NCBI GenBank assembly: GCA_003427395.1
Contig: BFEA01000014.1
Span: 1,298,587-1,334,825, forward strand
DNA from: Chara braunii
Lineage: Eukaryota; Streptophyta; Charophyceae; Charales; Characeae
Reading direction: 5' to 3'
DNA length: 36,239 nt
Part shown: positions 1 through 9,510 of the stretch, piece after piece
Position numbering within the stretch: position 1 is the first letter of the stretch
Layout of the letters: each line of letters opens with the position of its first letter
Position numbers and translations under genes: made by a program
Notes under the pieces: generated by a model
Databases searched by the model: none
The model's input: the letters and a program-made list of their open reading frames with translations, nothing else
What the model was told of the DNA's origin: nothing

Positions 1-60
1 CCCCCAAAACTCACTTGTCCCCATGGCAACGCATACCCAATAAAGCTGTCACAAATTACA

Positions 61-95
61 ATCATTATTAATTATTAATTATTAATGATAATTAA
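61..95. repeat. TTAA-rich short tandem repeat
   Basis: Short AT-only tandem of the unit ATTAATT, about four copies. The flanks to about 380 are unremarkable AT-rich DNA in which I see no gene. Confidence 0.7.
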
Positions 96-599
96 ACGAC
101 TGCTCCAAGACACCACACTAATTCTCGTGGACTGGCATAAATCCCATAATAAAGACCACAAAAAAAGAAAATGAAGATAAACCAGATAAACTGAAAGACC
201 CAAACAGTGGCAAACACAGAAAATTAAAGTATAATAAAATGATGGTCTACTTAAATAGGTAATCGAATGCAAGCTTTTGTGGGTAGTCCAGTCCCCAGAA
301 GCTGACTTGCTTTGTCCAGATTAAAAGATACGAGTTCTTTCAACAGCCTTTATCTTTAGCTCTCGGGGAAACATAACGAGAGCACCATCATGGAAATGAC
401 CCAGAACCTGCAATCCTGGTATCTCCTCAATAGTTTCTACGAGAACACTAGATATCCAGTGTCATATCGACTGTCTTTTCTTATCGTTATTCCAATGATC
501 CAATCCCACCAAAGACCAACAAATTGGAACGACAGTCCTTTTGCATTATTGCATACGCCCGAACGTAATGGTTGCCACACAGCAACAAATTGGCACCGC

Positions 600-690
600 A
601 AAAGCCCCGACCACGCTCGGTGTGCCACACAGCAACCAAGTAAAGCTGTAATGGTTGCTGTGTGGCACACCGAACGTGTTCGAGGCTTTT
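600..690. repeat. Fold-back (inverted repeat), 39-nt arms
   Basis: The arms are 600-638 and 652-690 around a 13-nt spacer. The inner 22 nt of each arm (617-638 and 652-673) are exact reverse complements, and the outer 17 nt match with three mismatches. RNA or single-stranded DNA from here would form a long hairpin. It sits in a cluster of CGAACG-type words (about 555-775, again 1,085-1,165). It could be a fold-back or MITE remnant; no flanking duplication was recognised. Confidence 0.85.
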
Positions 691-691
691 G

Positions 692-719
692 CAAACACCC
701 GAACGCGTTCGGGTGTTTG
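692..719. repeat. Perfect 28-bp palindrome
   Basis: Both strands read identically over 28 bases, with centre GAACGCGTTC. It lies 2 nt past the 600-690 fold-back. The related half-site word GAACGTGTTCG occurs at about 673-683 and 733-743, so the palindrome belongs to a local cluster of near-palindromic CGAACG words. Confidence 0.9.
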
Positions 720-949
720 GCCGAATGCCTCTCGAACGTGTTCGGTCAAACAAGGCGTTCGGCAAAACATATTTTGTTTAGTGGTTTGTTTATCAATTTT
801 TTTCAATTTTGTTTTAGGTTTTTGATTTGTAACTCGCGTTTTGCTAAGAATTTGAGCATGCTGATGCTGCCAGGATAACACCGGGTTGAATTGTGAGGTC
901 CCCGGCCTCGGTTTGAACTGTTCTAATTGAAGGGATTAAATCATTAACA

Positions 950-979
950 CCCCCCCCCCCCCCAAAAAAAAAAAAAAAA
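950..979. repeat. C14-A16 homopolymer junction
   Basis: Fourteen C run directly into sixteen A followed by G. A second C-run/A16/G tract lies at 6,834-6,859 inside the Penelope-like pseudogene. Confidence 0.9.
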
Positions 980-1075
980 GAATTTGAACATGCCTCCCAG
1001 GCAAAAGTTGTTTGTTTTTTTTTTTTACATAACGTTTTTTTTTTTTTTTTTTTTTTTTTCGTTTTTTTTTTAATA
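979..1075. repeat. Interspersed repeat copy followed by T-rich tract
   Basis: The order AGAATTTGAACATG, a GGCAAAAGTTGTTTG word, a T run and ACATAAC recurs at 2,968-3,030, and its first part recurs near 846-860. In this copy the spacers have expanded into long T runs (about 1,015-1,075). This indicates a diverged interspersed repeat family of unknown type. Confidence 0.6.
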
Positions 1076-1176
1076 TTTGTTTATGTTCGCGTTTGGAGGG
1101 TTTTGGCGCTCGTTCGCATTCGGTCGCGAACGTCTGGGTTCGGTCACCGAACACGAACACGATGCTGCGCAGATTG

Positions 1177-1177
1177 G

Positions 1178-1218
<41 letters not shown>
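1177..1218. repeat. (TTG)14 microsatellite
   Basis: Fourteen uninterrupted copies of the trinucleotide. Open frames across it are polyL, polyV or polyN by-products and are not taken as genes. 1,220-1,545 holds nothing recognisable. Confidence 0.95.
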
Positions 1219-1219
<1 letters not shown>

Positions 1220-1548
1220 CCCAGTAATGGATTTATTGCAAGGAATATGAGCGAGAGCGATAGACAAATCCGAGTCGCAAAATCATATGAAGTAGTCCAG
1301 ATAGTCATGTGCCAAGCAGAGAGCATAATGCACCAAGATATCATCCAAATAAGAGCAATACAATGAACTCGAGTGCCAATGCCGATGCTCCCTAGTCACA
1401 CCAAATGTATCCAATGTCGCTTCTACTGTCTGGCGCCCAGCGCCCAGCCTACACTACGTATACTACAGTTCTATTCTATAGTTGTCTGTTAGGTGTTAGC
1501 GGTCTGTTGCCATAACTAGTCAAAAATAAAAACAAATCAAGTGCTCAG

Positions 1549-2439
1549 ATGTATGCAGAAATGAGAATAATTGTGTGTATGGATGAGCACCAATTGGAAC
1601 CTTCCCTTTCCTTGTATTCAACAATTCTGTTTTGCATCATCAAGCAGCGGTGTCTAAGGCGCGCATATCGGCCCACCCCTGTGCCCAGGGATATATGCTT
1701 ATGGCCAGTACTGCTCCTTTGTTTATCCTGGCGTGCAACGAGCCTTACGTCCGATGATCTGGCTGGCAATTTAAGGACAGCCCCTGAAGTCCTCAGGAAG
1801 GTTCTTTATAGATGGTGCTCATACAGATCACAGCCAGATATCAGATCCCGCCACGTTCGTCAAAATCATGCCCACTTTCTTTCAAACTTTAAATAGAGCG
1901 CAAATGATGATGACAACAATCTAGACTCCATCAGGAGTCTCATAAACAAGCCAGTCATATCCATCAGTGTCGTCACATGCAGAAAGAAGGTTGACGATAA
2001 AGCAGAAGAGATGAAGAGATGGGTGACGAAAACGTTTGGCAATCTGCTAAAGCTCCTCACGGAGAAGATGGATAAAGTTGATAAGAAATCCAAGCTGGCG
2101 GAAGAGGAGGAGGAGTTGAAGTGTTTACGCATGGAGAAGGAGCTACAAGAGCTGAAAAAAGGTTCTAATAGCGATAAGAGAAAATGTCCTCCATCCACTC
2201 CAACCACCTCTCCGAGAGTGGATAGGATCCAGGTAAAAGCGGTGGCCAAACCCCCAGCCAGGAGGGTCCTCATCTCCTCTTATGAAGAGGACGATGGAGA
2301 TGGGGAACTCGTTCACGAAGGAAGGGGACATCTGATCAAGAAGTTTGACGACGCGAAAGGGAAAGGTGAGGAAAAAGTAAGCGGGAATATGACGGAGACC
2401 AAAGATGTCCTGAGACAACTGGTGCCAAGCCTGCGATGA
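1549..2439 (+). pseudogene. Degenerate coiled-coil, Lys/Glu-rich frame of unknown function
   Basis: One reading frame is open from 1,549 to 2,439 except for a TAG at 1,894-1,896. The second part (from about 1,897) looks like real protein. A helical stretch with the start KRWVTKTFGNLLKLLTEK leads into a charged EEEEEL segment and a KELQELKKG heptad-like run, which should be a coiled coil of about 50 residues. A basic, Ser/Pro/Thr-rich tail (residues about 70-95 from the ATG at 2,011) and an acidic EEDDGDGE patch follow. No enzyme motif or membrane segment is visible. It lies upstream of, and on the same strand as, the Penelope-like RT at 5,540, so it may be that element's accessory frame, but about 3 kb of decayed DNA lies between. 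The family is not recognised, and a host gene exon cannot be excluded. Confidence 0.4.
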
Positions 2440-2556
2440 CTTCATTGCCGCTCAAGAACGAGTATGCATCCACCTGTAACATAGGATTCGTGAAAACCTA
2501 ACAAAACAAATTGTTAGAAGCCCGAAGATGTCCTGAGACAACTGGTGACAAGCCTG
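2401..2556. repeat. Direct repeat pair, about 33 bp, 122 bp apart
   Basis: The word AAGATGTCCTGAGACAACTG and its flanks at about 2,402-2,437 recur at about 2,525-2,556 with one or two changes. The first copy encodes the last residues of the 1,549-2,439 frame. This suggests a local duplication of the frame's end. Confidence 0.8.
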
Positions 2557-2559
2557 TTT

Positions 2560-3470
2560 GCACGAAAATTTTCAAAGATTCTCATAGTACGTTTTTCAGG
2601 CCTCCTACATCAACAAAATTCTAGGTGAAGTTAAAGATCCGCAGAAAATGGAATAAAAAACTACTTTTTCAAAACCACTCGAAGTGGTGAGGAGAAAAGC
2701 AGGTTTTTTTTACAGAAAATCACTACCTCTCAAAACACTGTTTCTTCATGAACCAAAATATTTCATTTTTTTCTTCATCTAAAGAAATCATATTTATAGT
2801 TCTATAAGGTATGCAACGCAATGAACGTATTGGAGGGTTTCCCAAACACGCCATATGTTGTCCTTTTCACGAATACGTTCGCTTGAATATGTTCTCTCAT
2901 ACATGGACGAATATAGTATTTTTTATTAAAATATTTTATCATTTCTTAATTTTAGATCGTGGTTGGTTAAGAATTTGAAGATGTTTCCGAGGCAAAAGTT
3001 GTTTGAATTTGTCTTTTACATAACATATATTTTTTTACAAGGGTTTTACAGTAGGCTCAAAAAATGACTTATATGATTTATAGATCTATAAATTAGTTTT
3101 CACAGATTTTGGTTCTTACCAAGTACTGAAAATGACTTATAATTCTATAAATGAGTATTCACTAAAACTGTTTTTTTTAATACATATTTCGAGTTTTTAA
3201 AGATTGTCTTGTTTACGCTCTGTTTTTTGTCAATCTACAAAGAACAATTTATAGTCCTATAACACGCAATTCACTAAAACTGGTTTTCATGCATATTTTA
3301 AGAGTTGCTAGACTTTTTGCCCCTTTTTTTGCATCCTTTCTCGGGATAGAGTTAAAAATATTATTTTTTATGTGTCAAAAGTAACAGTTTGATGTTGTAC
3401 TTTTTCATTCTATAAGAAATGTTAGGTTTTGTCGTTTTGTCAGGTTTTCATGAATTCGGTGTTCTGTTCC
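2560..3470. other. AT-rich gene-free stretch with a degenerate repeat
   Basis: No coding frame is convincing here. The words ATGACTTATA, CTATAAAT and TTCACTAAAACTG recur at about 3,064-3,110, 3,130-3,180 and 3,245-3,300, suggesting an old 80-110 bp repeat. A second copy of the interspersed repeat seen at 979 lies at about 2,968-3,030. Confidence 0.5.
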
Positions 3471-3478
3471 AAGTCGGA

Positions 3479-3967
3479 TGGAACAGCAGACAATCAACCT
3501 CCCAAAACCCGTATGGTTAAGGATGGACTTCAATTTTCCATCTCCCTTCGACGAACCGACCTCCTCCACCACATAGTTCGAAGAAAGAAAAGATAATTTA
3601 AGTCCAATCAAAAAATTGAGCGAAATTATCAGATCGTTTTTTGACGACGCCGTGAAAAGGATACGCTTCCATTGGTCACAGCTCAAACCAATCCATACCC
3701 ACTATACCCTGTCTCTGTCTCATGCTGCCTCCACCGAAGAAAATCCCTCGGCCCCAACATAGAACAGATCCCCTCCCCTCCCTCCACCACATCCGCAACA
3801 GGCAACCAATCCCCTCCTAGAGGCTGCCTTTGCCCGCCCCTTGTCCCTGTCTGCCCCCGCTGGGGTTGAAGGCGACCAACTCTCCAACCCCAGGCCCAGA
3901 CTCAGACAATCCCCAATCTGCCCTACTCCCAATAGGGTTGCTGCCTCCCACCATGCAACTCCCTTGT
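3479..3967 (+). pseudogene. Degenerate Pro-rich frame, function unknown
   Basis: A single frame reads from 3,479 to a TAG at about 3,965, broken by two internal TAG codons. It begins MEQQTINLPKPVWLRMDFN, continues with the coding-like run LSEIIRSFFDDAVKRIRFHW, then becomes Pro/Ala-rich. Charge and hydrophobicity periodicity suggest it once coded for protein, possibly an N-terminal part of the Penelope-like element downstream. No domain is recognised. 3,968-4,260 continues with short broken frames in which I see no motif. Confidence 0.3.
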
Positions 3968-4259
3968 AGAATAAGGCTCCCCTATGACAGACCCCAGGGT
4001 TAATTTTCGGGGACAGCTAACTAGTAATTTATACCCACAACTGGCCAGCCCTATCTCTCCTTCCCCTAGCTTGCCCACGGCCAGGCGAAGCCCAAGCTGA
4101 CAGTCCTACCGTCCTTCCCCTGGCTTGTCCCCTAACTTAGTCCAAGCGGATCTCAGACCTGCTGTGGGTAACTACCGTATACCTGTACCCTGGAGTCTCA
4201 AAAACCCCTGCCCACCAAAGTTCCAGCCATAACCTCCGAAGTCCTATCCCCGCTAAAGC

Positions 4260-4470
4260 GTCTGCTAAATTCAATGTTCGAAAAACAATCCCAACATGAA
4301 AANGTTGTGTCTGAAATNACTACTACAAATAGTCGTAATCAGGAAGTAAGTAATCAAGAAGTAGGTGATCGGAATATAGGTAATCAAGATATAGGTAATC
4401 CAGATGTAGGTAATCAAGATATAACTAATCAGGATGTCAATATTAATGACTATTGGATACTTGGGTAGCC
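4260..4470 (+). repeat. 15-bp tandem repeat encoding Asn-Gln-Asp/Glu pentads
   Basis: About eight degenerate 15-bp units of the type GTAATCAAGATATAG (about 4,334-4,447) encode G-N-Q-D-I/V pentapeptides in the + frame, ending at a TAG near 4,468. Two ambiguous bases (N) at 4,303 and 4,318 lie in the same frame. Confidence 0.7.
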
Positions 4471-4499
4471 GAAAACGGTACCCTGAGACTAAAAAGTTT

Positions 4500-5100
4500 T
4501 CGGATAATATTAGTATTGATGATGGTAGTGATGATGATGGAAGTGTTATGGATGACTATTTGAGTGAAGTCGCAGCCTAGAGATAGTAGTGGCGATCAAC
4601 TTCGCCTACAGATGAATAACAACTAATGAAAAAATTTTGTAATGAGGGTGAGCATGCTAATGAAGCTGCCAAAAAAAAATAGTAATTGCTAACCTAATTG
4701 ATCGTATTACAACAGATGATGGCTATGAGGATAATAGCGCTGATGATCGTGATACTACAGCTGATGATCATGATACTACAGATGGTGACAATCGCTATAG
4801 TAACTAAATACCCATAGAGATGTAATGACGATGAGGATGTTAATTAATTTTCCATTATATTGATGACGATCGCCTTACCGCAAGTGGTGATGACTGATAA
4901 TCTTGATGACAACTTGCTGATAGTGTTGACGAACTCGAGGTTGATGACGGACCACGCTCCATGCTGTGATAAACCGACACCCTGATAAATGATGATGGCG
5001 ATGACGAGCAGCCCCGATGATGATGAGGCTTTAAGTCCAACCGATCCCTGATGCTAATGAACGAGGACACTGGTGATGACGGGTAGCTACTTCTCTCGCA
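4500..5100. repeat. GAT/ATG-rich low-complexity region
   Basis: Degenerate GATGAT-type trinucleotides encode Asp-rich peptides such as ADDHDTTDGDN, with many stops. It is probably an expanded acidic linker or a simple repeat. No gene is supported, and 5,100-5,490 also lacks a recognisable gene. Confidence 0.6.
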
Positions 5101-5492
5101 CTTTGGGTCACCCAAGGCTCACTCCGCTGAACTCCACACGCATCCCCAGAAACGACACCTCACAGGCTCCATGCCACGAGCAAAAACGCAGCAGCAATGG
5201 AGTATGAACGCGGAACTCCCAGAAAGCCCCCGGGAGTCAGTCTATTCTCCCTATCAACCTGTGATACGGTATAGACAAGCACCTTCGCTCCCCGCGTGTG
5301 CGCAAAGCGCCTAATAAGCAGATGCTGTAAGCTCGACACCCAGCCCAACAACTCCTCCTCACCTCACCAGCGCCTCTGTCACGCCATTGCCATGCAACAC
5401 TTCGTCCGTATGAACGCGCCAGAGCAAAACCGGTTCGAGTCAGGCACCCTCCCGCTTCGCCGCTTCACTCCGCCGCCGCGGTCGGTGCGGTT

Positions 5493-5518
5493 GCGCAGCG
5501 CTCCCGGTAGCGCTGCGC
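5493..5518. repeat. 10-bp perfect hairpin in a GC-rich patch
   Basis: GCGCAGCGCT and its reverse complement are separated by the 6-nt loop CCCGGT. It lies in a GC-rich island (about 5,420-5,530) just before the Penelope-like RT frame begins. Confidence 0.8.
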
Positions 5519-5539
5519 CCCAGGAGCCGCCACCAAACT

Positions 5540-7025
5540 CAAAAAGTGAAAAATATATCTTTGGGGTGAAAAAAACACTGGATGGTCTAGTCCTTTCGTC
5601 GGCAGACAAGAACAATGGTGAGATGATCATTGAATGTCCAACTAGATACATGACATGCATGGACACTATGTTCAATAGAAACTTCAACTATAGTAAATTG
5701 GATTCTTGGAGGAATCTTTTTTTTTTTTTTTTTCCCCTCATAGCCTCCCCAGAGGGGTCCTAAGACCCCCTGGGGTACTGGTGGTGATGGTCTTTTTGAG
5801 GCCGGGGTGTCGGAGATATTGAGGAAGATGAGGAAAGACTACAAAGAAAAGGACTTTAATTGGATTGCTAGCTGGGATCGTAAAGGGAAACTATAGACAA
5901 CCTATGTTATAGCGAAAGACAAGGATATGGAGAGGCGCAGACGTATTGTACCCACGTTCGCTAACCCAACAGATCTTTGTTTGGCTATCTTAATAAATCA
6001 TTGCATTTTCTGATGAAGAACTTGAAGGAACACAATTTCAATTCACCAACCACCACACGGATTGAGAAACTTCACGAAAAAACACACAAAGGACTTTGGG
6101 ATCGACAGACGAATCATGATGACAACCTATGACATGAAAACAATGTTCACTAAACTGCCACACGGGGAAGTTAAGACCGCTATTTTTTGGTTGACTGATT
6201 CCTTCCACAAACGGGGTATACGATGGGTTGAAGTCGAAACTAGGGGAAAGACGACTACTTTCGGAAAGTCATATGGGGAAGAAGGTTGACACTCTATTCG
6301 TATTTTGCAACTCCTTCCAATGGTCGTTTTTTTGTTGGACTAACAGTTTTTTCGAGCTAAGGGGGAGATCCTAAGATAGGTAATGGGGATTCCGATGGGT
6401 GGAAAACCAAGTCTCGCCCTCGCCTGTATTTATGTATATACTATGAGTCCCGATTGCTGTGATCGCTTGGCCAGAAGACTGGATTTATTAAAGGCGACCG
6501 CTTTATGGACGACCCCGTGCTTTCCACACGGTACAAGAGCCTAGCCTCAGACGAAGAAAAGAAAGCCAATGACAGGCTTGATAAAATCCAAGGTTGCGAT
6601 CATGAAGACCTCAGCCTGGAGAGAATAGACACTGTCAGCGGAATCGTATTGTTCCTCGACACTAACTTGATCGTCGTCGATTTCCCTGCTTGGGTGCACA
6701 TGACCCATAAGTTCAAGAATATGAACTCGATTTGGGAAGGGGGTGAAAGACACTTTAAGACAATCAAGACGCTGGGCCCGGTTCCTAGCACGTGCGGCAC
6801 CCCACAAATAGATTGGAGCCTTGTCCCCCTCCTCCCCCCCCCCAAAAAAAAAAAAAAAAGGAACGACAACTCATTCGGGGATAAGAGACAAAAGTGGGCA
6901 GCCATTGTTAGTGTTATCTGGGGCACTAAGCAGAACACCAATACAAGGTGGGCTGTCTGGCTTGGTCTGATCACACTAAGTAGAGAAGTCAGAGGGTTCG
7001 GATACCCTACTGAGGTGTTTGTTTC
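5540..7025 (+). pseudogene. Penelope-like element reverse transcriptase, broken by frameshifts
   Basis: Fragments in several + frames follow the order expected of a Penelope-like RT. They are an ADKNNGEMIIECPTRY block (about 5,600); RRIVPTFANPTD (about 5,940-5,980); LHFLMKNLKEHNFN (about 6,000-6,040); YDMKTMFTKLPHGEV, the motif A position (6,125-6,175); GIPMGGKPSLALAC, motif B (about 6,388-6,430); RFMDDPVL, motif C (about 6,500-6,525); FLDTNLIV (6,653-6,676); and a thumb-like segment ending GYPTEVF (about 6,890-7,020). At least four frameshifts and several stops make it dead. T16 (about 5,719-5,735) and C10A16 (6,834-6,859) runs sit inside the former frame. No GIY-YIG endonuclease was found downstream, where element A abuts at about 7,025. 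The assignment rests on remembered family motifs, not on a search. Confidence 0.7.
6834..6859. repeat. C10-A16 homopolymer junction within the RT frame
   Basis: Ten C followed by sixteen A and G. The Penelope-like frame can be read through it, adding a Pro/Lys run not expected between the palm and thumb blocks. It resembles the tract at 950-979. Confidence 0.85.
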
Positions 7026-7027
7026 CC

Positions 7028-9510
7028 AGGGTCATCAGGGATACGATCTATGCACAGAAAGCGGTGCATTTTCGATTCCAACCCACACAGATGGGGCTGA
7101 TAATTAACGACAAGATCAAATGGATCACAGACAAGCTCGCCTCGATTAAACCTGACAGTCAACTGGTCCATGACCACATTTTCTGATATCCACCCGGACT
7201 GCATCACCGTGGTTGCCATGTACTCCACTGATAAGCACCTCCTCCTCAGAAACAAGGCTTTACTATTCAAAGGAAAATCGGTGCAGGTGGTACCGTGGTC
7301 CCCGACCAACCCACAATCCAGTGACGAGCAAAGGAATATCTGATGAAATCCAATTTTTGGGTGGATTTCAGGTTCGTGCCTCTCAGTGTGCAGGGGGCGA
7401 TTCTTACAAATCCGGAGAACATCGACCACATCAAGGGCTATATCACATACTTGTCACAATTTTTGGGTAAGCGGGATGACTCTCTATTGGTGGCAGTGGA
7501 GTGGGATGAGACATACACATTCCCCCTTAATGAAGAATGAAGATATTCCCACGGGGGTAGAGAATTCTCCGTTCCAGCCACACGCAAGGTCCGTGGTGCT
7601 ATGCTTGCAAAAGAAGAAGTCACCTATGCTCGGATGAGCTTTGCCCGTCCAACAAGAATAAAACGATAAAGGGTCTTGTGGTCCCTCAGCCCACGGACGA
7701 AGAGAGGTGGTATCCGGAAGAGAAGGAGCCCCAAGGTTGGACTTTCAGAGCATATGCAAATGGACGCCCCGGGAAATGGACGTGGCAAGGGAAGTGTCAG
7801 CCGTCGGCCTATCCGTCAGGGGCCGAGATTACATCACATAATGACCCCAAGCAAAAAAGTAAACCCAAACAGTCTTCGATGTTGGGGGGCAGCCAAAGGA
7901 AAGGAGGAGCAATGCCCACACAAACACTGCCAACAAGGGAAACAACAACAAAACTGGTAAGGGCAAGGGGAGTAAGTCACACCAGGTGGCGTCCTCTCCA
8001 CCCCCCACTCCCGTTCGAACCTCGGCCCCTGCACCGCAGCCTCCCCCCAGTCGAAAGAACTTGCCGCCTCCCATCGAGATGTACAAGCCCAAATCCAAAG
8101 CGGAGGTTGTGCCCCCCCCCCTTGCACCACCAGATCGTTCCAGACAACGACACCACAACCGGTACATTGGAGGACGGCCTGGAACCACCAGGGAACGACC
8201 GTCCACCCTCCACAGAGCCATTGGACCGCCGAACCAGGGGAGATGATGAAGCACCACGGCTCAACACAGGGAAATGCCCCCAACACCCACTCGGCCAACG
8301 GACTTGTCTGGCTGAATCAAACAAAAGACTGACCCCGGAGGAGATGGTGGGGTTCACCAACCAACATTGGGGCAGGTCTAAGGACGCTGCCCCCTTAACC
8401 GACCTAGGCAGCAGGCTGATCCAACCTCGAAGGAGATGGTGTCGGTTCACCAACCAACATTGGGGCTGGTCTCAAGACACTGCCCCCTCAATCGACCTAG
8501 CCAGCAGGATGGTCCAATTGATCCAAGCAAATGCCTGGCCCAGTGGGCACGGGGCAGGACCATCAACCATCATGGTCACAAATGATTGAGTCACCCCCAC
8601 GGCACGAAGCTAAAGCTGAAAAACATCCGAGGGGACCTCTCGACAAGACTGTACCCATGATGTCCACAGAGCCACAGGCCCACCAGCCATTTGACCTGCT
8701 GCCCCGTTGAGACAACAAAGACAACAAGCAGCTGACCACCTGGCCTGTGGCATGGCCAATCCGACCCGGAGAGGCATCCTCTTCGGTTGCGGGGGGTGTA
8801 AGAGCGGGGAGAACAACGCAGGGAGTACCAAAATGTTGAACCCACACCAGATGTGGCAAAAAGCCAACGCCCTCCTGGCCAAAATCAAGAATGCAGACTT
8901 CTCCCAACCACGGGATGTGCCGCTGCAGAAGCCACAACAAGCTGAGACTGCAGCCTCATACACACGGGACAAAGGGGAGGCTACCTCAAACAGTGGTCTG
9001 TCAGGACAACCAGTCGCAACACCTGAGCTGCCCGGCCCACAACAACAACGCTCTGGGACCTTACAGCTGCAGCTGCCACAACCCCTCACTCGGAGCCTCC
9101 CAAATTCACAATAGCAGGACCTCCCTGAGGTCCCTTACGATCACCACCCTGCTGACTTCCGACTTCATCTATCTCCGAGTCAGTCACAGTCACAACTGCA
9201 AATCTTGGGTCTAGATCAAGATGATGCTCAAACTTGAAATGTCTACGTGAGCAGTCGGGACACTGATCCCCAGACCCCGGGGTGTGGGGCAGATAGCACA
9301 AGGCTCAAGGAAGTCATTTATGAATTCACTGGGGAACGGAAGTTTATACTGCTCCCCCCTCCCCCGTGCGCCAAGATTTCACCTGGTCACAACACAGGAC
9401 TGATAGAATGGGATGACCTCGAGCTGCCCCGCCAGATAAACGATGAACAGGGACATAGACGCAGCGCGGGCAACAACAGGAGCGGCATGGCCAACCTAAG
9501 GAGGGGTTAG
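7028..9510 (+). pseudogene. Element A ORF1: N-terminal block, zinc knuckle, Pro-rich linker
   Basis: The frame-shifted protein runs parallel to element B's ORF1 at 16,480-17,300. RDTIYAQKAVHF pairs with B's RDEVYMKHAGNWVF; NDKIKWITDKL with NDKVKWIGRRL; VQVVPWSP with VRIYPWMP; NFWVDFRFVPL with AFFWVEFCHIL. Near 7,592-7,645 the frame reads a zinc knuckle C-YA-C-KRRS-H-LCSDEL-C, spacing CX2CX4HX6C, followed by a second shared block with W-R-Y and GWTFRAYANGRPGKW. Such proteins bind element RNA in LINE ribonucleoprotein particles (known for the class). The 303-codon frame 7,678-8,589 and the frames at 8,707-9,114 and 9,247-9,510 are a Pro/Gln-rich linker with no recognised domain. The segment contains frameshifts near 7,190, 7,340, 7,545 and 7,640. 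Confidence 0.65.
8338..8520 (+). repeat. Tandem duplication, about 91-bp unit
   Basis: Two copies (about 8,338-8,428 and 8,430-8,520) both encode FTNQHWG..S.D.AP..DL.SR in the linker of element A's ORF1. The copies differ at roughly one base in eight, so the duplication is old or was made before the element decayed. Confidence 0.85.

Noticed and set aside
390-881. Overlapping frames of 85-162 codons on both strands
   Set aside because: They run through the fold-back and palindrome cluster and have no coding character.
4260-4470. Short protein-coding gene
   Set aside because: The frame is a 15-bp tandem repeat with two ambiguous bases and no flanking coding support.
5493-5518. Rho-independent terminator
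   Set aside because: A GC-rich hairpin, but no T run follows and the context is eukaryotic repeat DNA.
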